A stretch of 64,000 bases of DNA from Desulfurococcaceae archaeon MEX13E-LK6-19 (GTDB taxonomy: Archaea > Thermoproteota > Thermoprotei_A > Sulfolobales > Desulfurococcaceae): contig CP072660.1 in the NCBI GenBank assembly GCA_029637525.1, forward strand, positions 1,823,612-1,887,611, read 5' to 3'. This document shows, piece by piece, positions 1 to 8,361 of the stretch. Position 1 is the first letter of the stretch. Each line of letters begins with the position of its first letter. The position numbers were made by a program, and so were the translations under genes. Below the pieces are notes generated by a model that did no database searches, was not told where the DNA came from, and saw only the letters and a list, made by a program, of their open reading frames with translations.

Positions 1-939
1 TGTTAAGGTGTATTCAACTAATTCCATTTCATGTTTTCTAACATTTTCCATCCCTATTTTCATTAGGTATTTTGCTGCTTCGGCTAGGCCTATTGCGCCG
101 GCAATATTAGGTGTACCCGCCTCAAACCTCCAAGGCAAATCATGCCAAACAACATCATCCAGCGTCACATCCTTTATTGTATCCCCACCAACCTTAAATG
201 GCATCATTTCTTCAAGAAGATCCTTTTTACCCCATAACACACCTGTCCCTGTTGGTCCTAGCATTTTGTGTCCACTGAACGCCAAAAAGTCAACATCAAG
301 ATCACGTACATCAGTCGGCATATGAGGAACACTCTGAGCACCATCAGCAACAACAATAGCGCCAACACTATGAGCCACTTTGACAATCTTCTTTACATCA
401 TTAATAGTGCCAAGAACATTGCTCATTATTGGGAAGGCTACAACCTTGGTTTTCTCGGTTATAAGCTCCTCTAACTGCTCATATTTCAAGTAGCCTCTAT
501 CTGTTATGTCAACATACTTTACTTTAGCTCGTTTTATAGCCGCTATATTCCTCCATGGCAACATTGAACTATGATGATCCATAACAGTTAATACTATTTC
601 ATCCCCTTCGTTTATGTTCTTAAATCCCCATGCATATGCTACAATGTTTAGGGCATCAGTAGTATTACTACAGAAAATAATTTCATCCCAGGAGCGGGCG
701 TTGATGAATTTAGCTAATATTTCATGAGCTTCTTCATATTTTTGACTCGCTTCCTGGCTTAACGTATGCAGTCCGCGGTGTACATTGGCGTTGTATTTCT
801 TGTAGAACTCGGTAATAGCGTTAATGACTTGGATTGGTTTCTGTGTTGTTGCAGCATTATCGAAATAGATCAGCTTCCTCCCGTTTACTATCCTCTCAAG
901 TATCGGAAAATCCTTTCTTATCTCATGGGGGTCAAACAT
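1..939 (-). CDS. sufS: SufS/CsdA-type cysteine desulfurase, C-terminus cut by window edge
   Basis: PLP-dependent class V aminotransferase fold enzyme that takes sulfur from cysteine for Fe-S cluster and thio-cofactor assembly in the cytoplasm. The reverse strand is open from ATG at 939 to base 1 (313 residues). Visible signatures are YFDNAATTQKP near residue 25, the cofactor-contacting MDHHSSMLPW near 120, DGAQSVPH near 200 and the Schiff-base lysine in SGHKMLGPTG near 225, the group II (SufS) pattern. The loop carrying the catalytic cysteine would lie beyond the left edge, so activity cannot be judged. The gene is divergent from nnr, leaving about 134 bases that must hold both promoters. No SufBCD genes are in view. 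Confidence 0.93.
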   Translation of the reverse strand, partial: MFDPHEIRKDFPILERIVNGRKLIYFDNAATTQKPIQVINAITEFYKKYNANVHRGLHTLSQEASQKYEEAHEILAKFINARSWDEIIFCSNTTDALNIVAYAWGFKNINEGDEIVLTVMDHHSSMLPWRNIAAIKRAKVKYVDITDRGYLKYEQLEELITEKTKVVAFPIMSNVLGTINDVKKIVKVAHSVGAIVVADGAQSVPHMPTDVRDLDVDFLAFSGHKMLGPTGTGVLWGKKDLLEEMMPFKVGGDTIKDVTLDDVVWHDLPWRFEAGTPNIAGAIGLAEAAKYLMKIGMENVRKHEMELVEYTLT

Positions 940-1073
940 TTTTGGCGTGCACCAGTTAGTATTCAACCCTATAGAACTGTATTATTTTTATCTCCAAGAA
1001 TTAAGAGAACTAATTTATTTTGTAACAAATAGAATACCTTTTTGTAGAGAAAAATCCCCGGGAGGTATATTCC

Positions 1074-2603
1074 ATGGTTATAACAGTTAAGGAAATGAGG
1101 GTTATTGAGACCAATTGCGTAGGCTTAGGTATACCTTTGAGAATGCTTATGGAGGCTGCTGGTGCAAGTGTTGCCCGTGTTGTAGAGGAGAGAATAAGCC
1201 CTAATGGAGCTGGAAGAGTTGTTGTTTTAGCAGGTAAGGGTGGTAATGGTGGTGATGCCTTAGTAGCTGCCAGATACTTGTCGGGAAGGGGATACAGTGT
1301 CACTGTGGTTCCAGCCTATCCTTTTGAACAAGTAGAACATCCTGACGCCAGAGCTAATCTAGAGATCCTTAAGAGACTTGACACAGTAGAGTTTACGAAA
1401 CCTGGCGATACAAGTGTTCTACAAGATGCTGGAGTTATCATAGATGGTTTACTCGGTACTGGTGTCAAGGGAGAATTAAGAGAACCTATAAGATCTCTTG
1501 TTGAAGAAGCCAATAGATCGAGAGCTAGACTTAGAGTAGCCATAGACACTCCGACAGGTCTTAATCCCGATACGGGTGAAATCCATGGCGTTGCATTTAA
1601 AGCTGATGTCACAGTTACTTTCCATGATGTTAAGCCCGGGTTGTTGAAGAAGAAGGATATTGCCGGAGAAATTGTTGTTGCTAACATTGGTGTGCCACGT
1701 GATGCAATAATATACGCTGGACCAGGCGATGTAATACATAGGATCCCTCAGAAACCACTTGATGCACACAAAGGTGTTGGAGGGAGAATACTTGTTGTAG
1801 GCGGTTCGATAGAGTATACTGGTGCTCCTGCTCTTGTAGCTGCAGCGGCTCTTGCTGCTGGTGCTGACCTAGCTTTTCTCGCTGTACCTGCTAGTGTCAG
1901 GAGTATCATAGCATCTTATACCCCAGAGATAATAACTTATCCTGTAGGTGGAGAATACTTTAAGAAAGACGATCTACCCAAGATTGTTAATATAATTGAG
2001 AAAACAAGGCCGCATGTAGTAGTTGTAGGCAATGGCATTGGTAGAGAGGAGGACACTCTAGAGTTCGTTAGGGAACTCATAAAATTCTTAATCGAGAAGA
2101 ATATACCAATGGTTATTGATGCCGATGGATTAAAGGCATTTAAAGTAGGTTCTATAAGCTTCAAATGGACAACAGTATTGACACCCCATAGAGGCGAGTA
2201 TAAGAGCTTAACTGGCGAAACTTTACCGACAGATACCAACAGAGCTATTGAGAGATTAATGGAGGCATCCAAGAGATTAGAAGCAACAATATTACTCAAA
2301 GCACCAATCGACATGATTGTCATGGGGGAGAAGTATAAGTTAAATAAAACTGGTAATCCCGGCATGAGTATTGGAGGAACAGGTGACGTGCTTGCAGGTA
2401 TTGTAGCAGCTTTCCTAGCCAGAACAAGAGACCCATTTGTAGCAGCATATACAGCAGCATACATAAATGGTCTTGCTGGAGACTATCTTGTATCAATTAA
2501 AAAAGAAATACCGTCGCCAACAAGGATAGTCGAAATATTACCATTGATACTTAGCAGTCCACTGGAAACGCACTTAGAGACCTACATTAGGAGCGGCGCC
2601 TAG
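1074..2603 (+). CDS. nnr: Bifunctional NAD(P)H-hydrate epimerase / ADP-dependent NAD(P)H-hydrate dehydratase
   Basis: Repairs hydrated NADH and NADPH, which form quickly at high temperature: the N-terminal YjeF_N domain (about 1-215) epimerises the hydrate and the C-terminal ribokinase-like domain (about 220-500) dehydrates it using ADP. GKGGNGGDALVAARYL near residue 51 and DGLLGTG near 124 mark the epimerase; GGTGDVLAG near 434 is the phosphate-binding turn of the kinase-like domain. The 509-residue length is normal for the fused enzyme. ATG 1074 follows a strong GGAGGT site at 1061-1066. The 3' end overlaps the convergent ABC permease gene by 17 bases. Confidence 0.95.
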   Translation: MVITVKEMRVIETNCVGLGIPLRMLMEAAGASVARVVEERISPNGAGRVVVLAGKGGNGGDALVAARYLSGRGYSVTVVPAYPFEQVEHPDARANLEILKRLDTVEFTKPGDTSVLQDAGVIIDGLLGTGVKGELREPIRSLVEEANRSRARLRVAIDTPTGLNPDTGEIHGVAFKADVTVTFHDVKPGLLKKKDIAGEIVVANIGVPRDAIIYAGPGDVIHRIPQKPLDAHKGVGGRILVVGGSIEYTGAPALVAAAALAAGADLAFLAVPASVRSIIASYTPEIITYPVGGEYFKKDDLPKIVNIIEKTRPHVVVVGNGIGREEDTLEFVRELIKFLIEKNIPMVIDADGLKAFKVGSISFKWTTVLTPHRGEYKSLTGETLPTDTNRAIERLMEASKRLEATILLKAPIDMIVMGEKYKLNKTGNPGMSIGGTGDVLAGIVAAFLARTRDPFVAAYTAAYINGLAGDYLVSIKKEIPSPTRIVEILPLILSSPLETHLETYIRSGA

Positions 2604-3879
2604 CTTTTCTCTGGAACAATTTTGCCGTGAAGATCCTTTCAGTCGATATTAATTTTGCCGTTATTCCTAGTAGAGCTAGTGCATAGATTGGATTAGATAT
2701 ACTAGCAATTAATGCTTCATAGTCATATCCTAAAACCATGAACTTCGGCAGCATTGCCATGTTAATAAATGGGATAAGCGCTATAGCAAGCCTGCCCGAG
2801 CTCCCCAATGCACTTACATCAAGGAACATCGGCAAGATTAACGCGACAATAAGTGGCATGATAACATACCCGCTTACCATCTGTGCAGTTCTTACATCTT
2901 CTACAAACATACTCAAAACCAACGCTATTATCAGACCTAGAATAATCCCTCCTATAAGAGATAGAGCAAGATATGGCAGCATTTCAGGTGGTATAGTTAT
3001 ATTTACTGATACACTTTCTTCCCCTCCTGTAGTATTCTCTTCAGCCATTGGTGCTGTCGACATATAGAAGAGATAGTATATCATTATGAAACCATAGATT
3101 CCTCCAAAGATCAACGATATAACTATGGGGACAAGCAGTTTTACTCCGAGAATAGTCGTCCTCTTTACTGGAAGACTCAATAGTGTTTCAAGCATCTTCT
3201 CTTCTTTCTCTACAGCCATGCTTGTCGCCGCAAACTGGACGATCATGCTGACAAGGATAAGTGCTATCAACGGTGTTCCTATTGATAACAAGAATATTGT
3301 CCCAAATAATTCCTCGGGTCTCATTTCAATATTCCGCGAAGCAATTAATATCACTGGTGTTGTTCTTATCGGTGTTTTAATAAAGTCTTGAGGTATTCCA
3401 TGTTTTATGGCAATGGTTCTAGATATATTATCAGCGAATGAGTATACGTATTCTGATGCTCTACCACCTATACCAAGTTCTGTAAACGATAGTGATGTGG
3501 CTATCATATAGATTTTTACGTGAGCTGGAATGTTATTGGTTAGATTTTGACTAAATCCTTTGGGAATGAGTATTGCAACTTTTACTCCGTACTTTTCATA
3601 TGCTTCAATAGGATTATCTACTAAATACACTTTTGCACTAGCGTTTTTCTCTAAGAAATCAATGAATAATGAACTCCAGTTGCCTTTATCTTCATCTATA
3701 ACCGCGACGTAGCCTGCAGCCCTCTTTGCTTCTTCAAAACTGGTTCTCATTAAATAGCCCATACCACCATATATTGCTGCGACGAGTACTATTGGCACTA
3801 TGAACATTGCTATTAACATCTTTGGATCTCTTATTATACTACGTAGTTCTTTCCATAGAAGTGTCTTGAAGTGTCTCAT
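2587..3879 (-). CDS. ABC-2 type transporter permease (NatB-like)
   Basis: Membrane subunit of an ABC exporter. The 430-residue protein has one membrane helix near residues 20-42, a large external domain (about 45-185), then roughly five more helices between 190 and 405, which is the NatB/ABC-2 layout. KEEKMLETLLSLPV near residue 225 matches the coupling segment of this family. It starts inside the end of the upstream ATPase gene (4-base overlap, 3876-3879), so both are translated from one message. The substrate is unknown; NatAB relatives export sodium, drugs or lipids. The gene end overlaps nnr by 17 bases. Confidence 0.88.
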   Translation of the reverse strand: MRHFKTLLWKELRSIIRDPKMLIAMFIVPIVLVAAIYGGMGYLMRTSFEEAKRAAGYVAVIDEDKGNWSSLFIDFLEKNASAKVYLVDNPIEAYEKYGVKVAILIPKGFSQNLTNNIPAHVKIYMIATSLSFTELGIGGRASEYVYSFADNISRTIAIKHGIPQDFIKTPIRTTPVILIASRNIEMRPEELFGTIFLLSIGTPLIALILVSMIVQFAATSMAVEKEEKMLETLLSLPVKRTTILGVKLLVPIVISLIFGGIYGFIMIYYLFYMSTAPMAEENTTGGEESVSVNITIPPEMLPYLALSLIGGIILGLIIALVLSMFVEDVRTAQMVSGYVIMPLIVALILPMFLDVSALGSSGRLAIALIPFINMAMLPKFMVLGYDYEALIASISNPIYALALLGITAKLISTERIFTAKLFQRKARRRS

Positions 3880-4616
3880 TGCTCCTCACCTACAAGACGG
3901 GTGAATACTTCTTCTAGGTTTTTCGCGTCGAACTTCTCCTTCAACTCATCGGGTCTTCCCTCGATAAGCAATTTGCCTTTATGAATAATACCTATGCGAT
4001 CACAAAGATACTCTACTTCAAGCATGTTATGACTTGATAAGACAACTGTTACCCCATATTCCTTTGCATATGATTTTATTGCCTCTCTAACTTTCACCGC
4101 ATTTACAACATCAAGACCGCTAGTAGGTTCATCGAGAATAGCGACTTTTGGTTTAACCATGAGTGTTTTTGCTACAAGTAATCGCCTAAGCATTCCTTTG
4201 CTATAAGTCTTTATTTTCTTATTCAAAGCCTCTCCTAGACCACTTAGTTTAGCACCTTCAATAACTGTTTTTCTAATAATATCTTTATCACTAAAATAGA
4301 ACGATGCTATGAATTCGAGAAACTCTAGACCAGTTAAATACTTGTACCCACCGGCTTCTTCCGGGAGATAACTAATTATCTTCCGTACGTTATCAGGTTC
4401 TTTCGTGACACTATATCCAGCGATCAATACATCTCCTGATGTTGGCTCGAGAATTGTGGCCATTATTCTCAATGTAGTTGTTTTACCAGCACCATTAGGT
4501 CCTATAAGACCATAAATCTCTCCTTCATGTACCTTAAAGGAGATGTTATCAACTGCTTTTACGTTCTTAGCATATATCTTCACAAGATCCCTTACAACAA
4601 CTATCTCCTCAGCCAA
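3876..4616 (-). CDS. ABC transporter ATP-binding protein (NatA-like)
   Basis: ATPase subunit that powers the permease encoded immediately downstream. Walker A GPNGAGKTT lies near residue 40, the signature loop reads YSKGM near 135 instead of the textbook LSGGQ, Walker B with the catalytic glutamate is AILDEPTSGLD near 158, and the switch histidine is in SSHNM near 195. The 246-residue length is typical of single-domain NatA/CcmA-type ATPases. This is the first gene of a two-gene operon, and its promoter must lie in the 80-base gap to the unknown gene at 4696-5376, whose end it faces. Confidence 0.93.
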   Translation of the reverse strand: MAEEIVVVRDLVKIYAKNVKAVDNISFKVHEGEIYGLIGPNGAGKTTTLRIMATILEPTSGDVLIAGYSVTKEPDNVRKIISYLPEEAGGYKYLTGLEFLEFIASFYFSDKDIIRKTVIEGAKLSGLGEALNKKIKTYSKGMLRRLLVAKTLMVKPKVAILDEPTSGLDVVNAVKVREAIKSYAKEYGVTVVLSSHNMLEVEYLCDRIGIIHKGKLLIEGRPDELKEKFDAKNLEEVFTRLVGEEQ

Positions 4617-4695
4617 TTCACCACACCTTAACTACACTGGATTAAACAATTATACGCAACTAATATTATAGTTTTACTGAAAAATCTACGCTAAA

Positions 4696-5376
4696 TTAGC
4701 TTTTGTCTATTTTCTTTGTCAACGATTTAATCATTTCAACGAGTTTCTCATTCTTAAACACATATTTCTCGTATGCACGCATCCTAATCTGTTCATTGCC
4801 CACAAAGAGAGTCATATGGTTGGCATTGAAGTCTACGCCTACGAGAACATATACGGGATTCCACCTTATTTCGGGTAAGGGTTTCTTATCTAGACATAGT
4901 ACTTTAAGTATATCTCTGAGAACACTATACATGAGTCTATCTCCCATTTTAGCAGCTTGACGCATTGAAGCATCCATAACTAATCTGAAAGGAAAGATAA
5001 GGCTCGTAATAGCTGCTTTCCATAGACTAGAGGGTTTTATTGATGATTGAGCAAATTCTTTTGATGCTCTTACTAATGATGCTATAGCATAGTTTATATC
5101 GTCTACAAACTCCTGGAAGGTACATCTCTTTCTCTCGCCATGAGGGACTCTTAATGTTGGTGCATAGAGTATGTTTACCTTACTAGGAATTTTATTGATC
5201 AAGAAGAACCTTGAAACACCTTTTGGTTCTGTGTACTCGTTTATACAACAATCAACGAGGTATTTCTCATTAGGTTTACAGCTGGGTATTTCCATCAACG
5301 CCATTGGAAACCACATGAACTCATAATTTTTAGCGGCTTTCTGCAATATCGTTTTATCAACACCTATATACACCAT
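4696..5376 (-). CDS. Hypothetical protein, 226 aa
   Basis: I do not recognise this protein. It is soluble, mixed alpha/beta and basic, with cysteine pairs near residues 33 (SCKPNEKYLVDCC) and a lone CLDKKP near 152. A segment near 118-135 (LWKAAITSLIFPF) is hydrophobic but probably too short and polar at its flanks to span a membrane. The beta-rich C-terminal part (VYVLVGVDFNANHMTLFVG) reads like a compact domain. Codon use matches neighbouring genes, so it is likely a real chromosomal gene. It is transcribed away from the C/D RNA region at 5528-5595. Confidence 0.7.
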   Translation of the reverse strand: MVYIGVDKTILQKAAKNYEFMWFPMALMEIPSCKPNEKYLVDCCINEYTEPKGVSRFFLINKIPSKVNILYAPTLRVPHGERKRCTFQEFVDDINYAIASLVRASKEFAQSSIKPSSLWKAAITSLIFPFRLVMDASMRQAAKMGDRLMYSVLRDILKVLCLDKKPLPEIRWNPVYVLVGVDFNANHMTLFVGNEQIRMRAYEKYVFKNEKLVEMIKSLTKKIDKS

Positions 5377-5527
5377 AACTCACCTTTGAGACTGTAAGAC
5401 CTCTTTTATTAAACATATTTTCTCCGTTAAACATATGCACTTATACGCTCTTAAGGTGTTTTGAGACATATATTTATAATGTGGATATAGGACTAGATTA
5501 CATGCAAGTACGAAATTTATTATTGTT

Positions 5528-5595
5528 TAATCTAGTGATGAAGAAGGGAGTCTCTGAGAGAAACAGATATGCTGAGAAGCCGGATGCTGATATCC
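5528..5595 (+). ncRNA. Putative box C/D 2'-O-methylation guide RNA
   Basis: The 296-base gap 5377-5672 holds a candidate archaeal C/D sRNA. Box C GTGATGA is at 5535-5541, a 12-nt guide at 5542-5553, box D' CTGA at 5554-5557, box C' ATGCTGA (one mismatch to RTGATGA) at 5569-5575, an 11-nt guide at 5576-5586 and box D CTGA at 5587-5590. A pyrimidine tract ending in CCCATTTTT follows at about 5605-5613. A TATA-like tract lies at 5468-5480. The D'-C' spacer is 11 nt, longer than usual. Order and spacing fit the family; the methylation targets were not identified. Confidence 0.6.
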
Positions 5596-5672
5596 TACTC
5601 ATTCCCATTTTTAGATACTATTAATAGTATGGTATAACAATACACTATATTAGGATCGAGGGGTCGAGTAGA

Positions 5673-6461
5673 GTGCAAGAAAAATCCCTGACAACAAGAG
5701 TGTTGCTATTCCTCAAAGATTATCCAGGAGCTAGTGTCAAGGATGTAGCATCTTATCTCGGTATAAACATTAACTTGGCCCGTGCAATTCTCTACAGACT
5801 AAAAAATAAGGGAATTATAGAGAAAGTTGGTAACGGCTACATTTTGACTAAAAGCGGAGAATACGTTGTAGGAAAAATATCCACTACAGAACAAGTTATT
5901 CAACAAGAACAAGAAACCAAACAAGAAGCCCTTGTACAACAGAAAACAATGCAAGTATCAAAACCTAAAGAAGAAGCCATTACCCGTAAAGACATAAAGG
6001 ATACAAACAACATCAAAGCCGTAACACACGATATCAAATCTATTGAGAAGAATCTAGAAAATATCGAGAAAAAGATCACAGCATTAGAAAATGAGTTACT
6101 CCATCTCAAAGAGGAGCTTGCAAATATAAGGACTCTCATTAAGAAGATTAAAGAAAAAAGTGTAGAGAGGATAAAAACCAAGAGACATGTTGAAGAAAAA
6201 TTACCAAGACCTGTTATGCCTGTTCTGGAAGCCGAGAGAGTCTTAGGAGAAAAACTTAGATCACTAACATATACTGGTAAAATAGTAATAATCGGCTCCT
6301 TGGCAGTTGATGGTGAGTTCTATCAAGCATTCCTTTCTAAGTTTCCTATAAGTCGCCGCAATGCAGAAAAACTTCCCGAGGACGAAAAGATTTTGCTAGA
6401 GGAGATGAAGAAAGAGGGGAAAGTATATCTTCATGGAGGAAAAGAGTATCGCCTAGTCTGA
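5673..6461 (+). CDS. Winged-helix / coiled-coil protein of unknown function
   Basis: The 262-residue protein has an N-terminal winged helix-turn-helix (about 5-70: VKDVASYLGININLARAILYRLKNKGIIEK), a polar linker, a long coiled coil (about 110-172, with LENIEKKITALENELLHLKEEL) and a small C-terminal alpha/beta domain (about 185-262). This suggests a DNA-binding protein that dimerises, possibly a chromatin or regulatory factor, but no known family was recognised. The start is GTG 5673 within a GAGTAGAGTG context. It lies 83 bases after the C/D RNA and 18 bases before the DUF711 gene, so the two coding genes may form an operon. Confidence 0.75.
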   Translation: MQEKSLTTRVLLFLKDYPGASVKDVASYLGININLARAILYRLKNKGIIEKVGNGYILTKSGEYVVGKISTTEQVIQQEQETKQEALVQQKTMQVSKPKEEAITRKDIKDTNNIKAVTHDIKSIEKNLENIEKKITALENELLHLKEELANIRTLIKKIKEKSVERIKTKRHVEEKLPRPVMPVLEAERVLGEKLRSLTYTGKIVIIGSLAVDGEFYQAFLSKFPISRRNAEKLPEDEKILLEEMKKEGKVYLHGGKEYRLV

Positions 6462-6488
6462 GTATATCTAGGAATACAGGTGATTAGT

Positions 6489-7565
6489 TTGAGAAAACCA
6501 GTAATCCGTAGTGTCACCGTGTTTACAAGAAGAATAGATGACTGGGGACGAGGATTTATTAAGCATGTTATTGAGGAAGCAGAAGATCTTCTTGTCAAAT
6601 CTATTGACGAATTAAAAGAAAGAGGTTATAGTGTTTGGACAAAAAGAATAAGTTTCCCACAACCACCTCCATCGGCATATGAACATCTTCCATCTTTACT
6701 TACTGAATTCGTATCAGGAGACATAATGGTGAGCATAGGAGGTTTATTGATAGAAAGAATCCAAGTGAAAATACTAATGGAGCTTCTAGAAAAAGGATTT
6801 TACGTACCGTTGATACCACGTAACGAAACTGATTTCCTAAATGTAGCCGAACTACTTCATGTAGTAGCCAACATAAATCCTATTTACTGTTCTCAAATCG
6901 CTTTATCACTTACAAGAGCAACAATAGAAACACCCTATTTCCCATTATCAACTAGTATAAACGGATTAGGTGTTGGTATAGCCCTACTTTACCCCAACTT
7001 GCTGAGAGATGTATATAGCAAAAGAGGATTACGTGGGTTAAGGAAAGCCATTCGAGCCATAGAAACAGATCTTATCGATGCCCTTTCGCAAATAAAAACA
7101 CGTATCGGAATAGACTTCTCCATTAGCCCATGGATGGAGGAGAGCGTAGCAAATCTTGTGACCGCAATAACAGGTGCTTTACCCAATGAACCCGGCTTCA
7201 TAAACGGAATAGCCATTCTGAACAATATACTAAGAGAAGTCACAAGCGGAAAACCGCATGCAATTGGTTATAATGAGGTAATGCTGCCATTAGCTGAAGA
7301 TGATGGACTGAAAGAAATATCATTCAAAAATAATATCAAAGCAAGAGATTTCCTCTTATTCTCATCAGTATGTATTACAGGTCCCGACATGATTGTTGTT
7401 CCATGGGATAAGAACAAGCTTACAAGATACATTCTTGATGCAAGATCAATAGCCATTGTAAAGAGGAAAATCATGGGGCTAAGAGTTATACCTGTTGAAG
7501 ATAAAGAACCCGGTGATATCATCGATCTAGGCAAGTTCGGCAAGGTCCCCGTGATCCCATACTAA
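6489..7565 (+). CDS. DUF711 / UPF0210 family protein
   Basis: Belongs by overall pattern to the DUF711 (COG2848) family, proteins distantly related to the glycyl-radical/PFL fold with no settled biochemical role. Recognisable family stretches are RSVTVFTRRIDDW at the start, a central LSTSINGLGVGIALLYP region and SSVCITGPDMIVVP near residue 300. I chose TTG 6489 because GGTGAT (6478-6483) sits at the right distance; GTG 6480 would overlap that site. The product is about 358 residues and soluble. It sits between the winged-helix coiled-coil gene and the double ParB-like gene, all on the plus strand. Confidence 0.85.
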   Translation: MRKPVIRSVTVFTRRIDDWGRGFIKHVIEEAEDLLVKSIDELKERGYSVWTKRISFPQPPPSAYEHLPSLLTEFVSGDIMVSIGGLLIERIQVKILMELLEKGFYVPLIPRNETDFLNVAELLHVVANINPIYCSQIALSLTRATIETPYFPLSTSINGLGVGIALLYPNLLRDVYSKRGLRGLRKAIRAIETDLIDALSQIKTRIGIDFSISPWMEESVANLVTAITGALPNEPGFINGIAILNNILREVTSGKPHAIGYNEVMLPLAEDDGLKEISFKNNIKARDFLLFSSVCITGPDMIVVPWDKNKLTRYILDARSIAIVKRKIMGLRVIPVEDKEPGDIIDLGKFGKVPVIPY

Positions 7566-7587
7566 CATAACCATATGGTCCGGTATA

Positions 7588-8361
7588 ATGGCTCTCAGTA
7601 GATTAAAACTCGATACATGGCGCGATATAGAGCGGAGGATACCCTACATAATAAAATTCTTGAGCAGAGATTATACCCTGCGTTTTGTAGGAAAGAGAAA
7701 GCTTAACCCACAAAGGCTGTATTCTACTGAATCTGGCCTAGAGAGTGATAAACTAGGTATTGTCCTCAAGGCAATGCTCTATGAGGGATATGATGCACCG
7801 ATAATTGTCATACTAGGCTATATGGGTAGACTCTACATATTTGATGGACATCATAGATCTAGAGTTTCCCTATGGTTAGATAAACTAGTTGATGCATACC
7901 TTATTGAAGCACCAAGCTATAAGCCACGCATAATGATGCCATTAAAGGATACACCAATAGTGAATCCCCCTGTGACACCAAGCGATCCTGTTGCTGCAAC
8001 TTGGAAACATATAATTAATATCATAGGATTCCTAGAAGCACGCCACAAATCTATAGCTAAATTATGGAGAGAACAAGTAAGTATAGACAACCTTATTGCA
8101 ACTCAACCTCTCGCGAAACCCGTAACAAAATTCTATGGACCCGAGGTCCCACCCGTTCTTGTCTATAAATACTATGACAAGTATTATGTTGTTGATGGCC
8201 ATACACGTGTATGTGCAGCATTACTTAGTGGATGCAATAAGGTTGAAGCTATTGTATTCACGTTAAACAAGCCTATAGGTCTTATCGAAACAAGCAAGTA
8301 TTTTGGAGAACCAAAGTTTACGAGTAGTTATTGTTATAAAAAGGCTTTCAAGAAAACTTAG
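7588..8361 (+). CDS. Protein with two ParB/sulfiredoxin-like domains
   Basis: The 257-residue protein carries two copies of the ParB/Srx signature: FDGHHR near residue 85 and VDGHTR near 201, each preceded by hydrophobic strands and followed by an alpha helix. In this fold the DGxxR box binds nucleotides; relatives include ParB CTPases, sulfiredoxin and the free serine kinases SerK and SbnI. The tandem arrangement suggests an internal duplication or a pseudo-dimer. No helix-turn-helix is evident, so a chromosome-partitioning role is unlikely. It is 22 bases after the DUF711 gene and overlaps the convergent taw1 end by 4 bases. The function is unknown. Confidence 0.8.
   Translation: MALSRLKLDTWRDIERRIPYIIKFLSRDYTLRFVGKRKLNPQRLYSTESGLESDKLGIVLKAMLYEGYDAPIIVILGYMGRLYIFDGHHRSRVSLWLDKLVDAYLIEAPSYKPRIMMPLKDTPIVNPPVTPSDPVAATWKHIINIIGFLEARHKSIAKLWREQVSIDNLIATQPLAKPVTKFYGPEVPPVLVYKYYDKYYVVDGHTRVCAALLSGCNKVEAIVFTLNKPIGLIETSKYFGEPKFTSSYCYKKAFKKT

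Noticed and set aside
1937-2464. Long antisense frame (175 codons) inside nnr
   Set aside because: Serine/proline-rich shadow of a strongly coding plus-strand gene, with no independent start signal.
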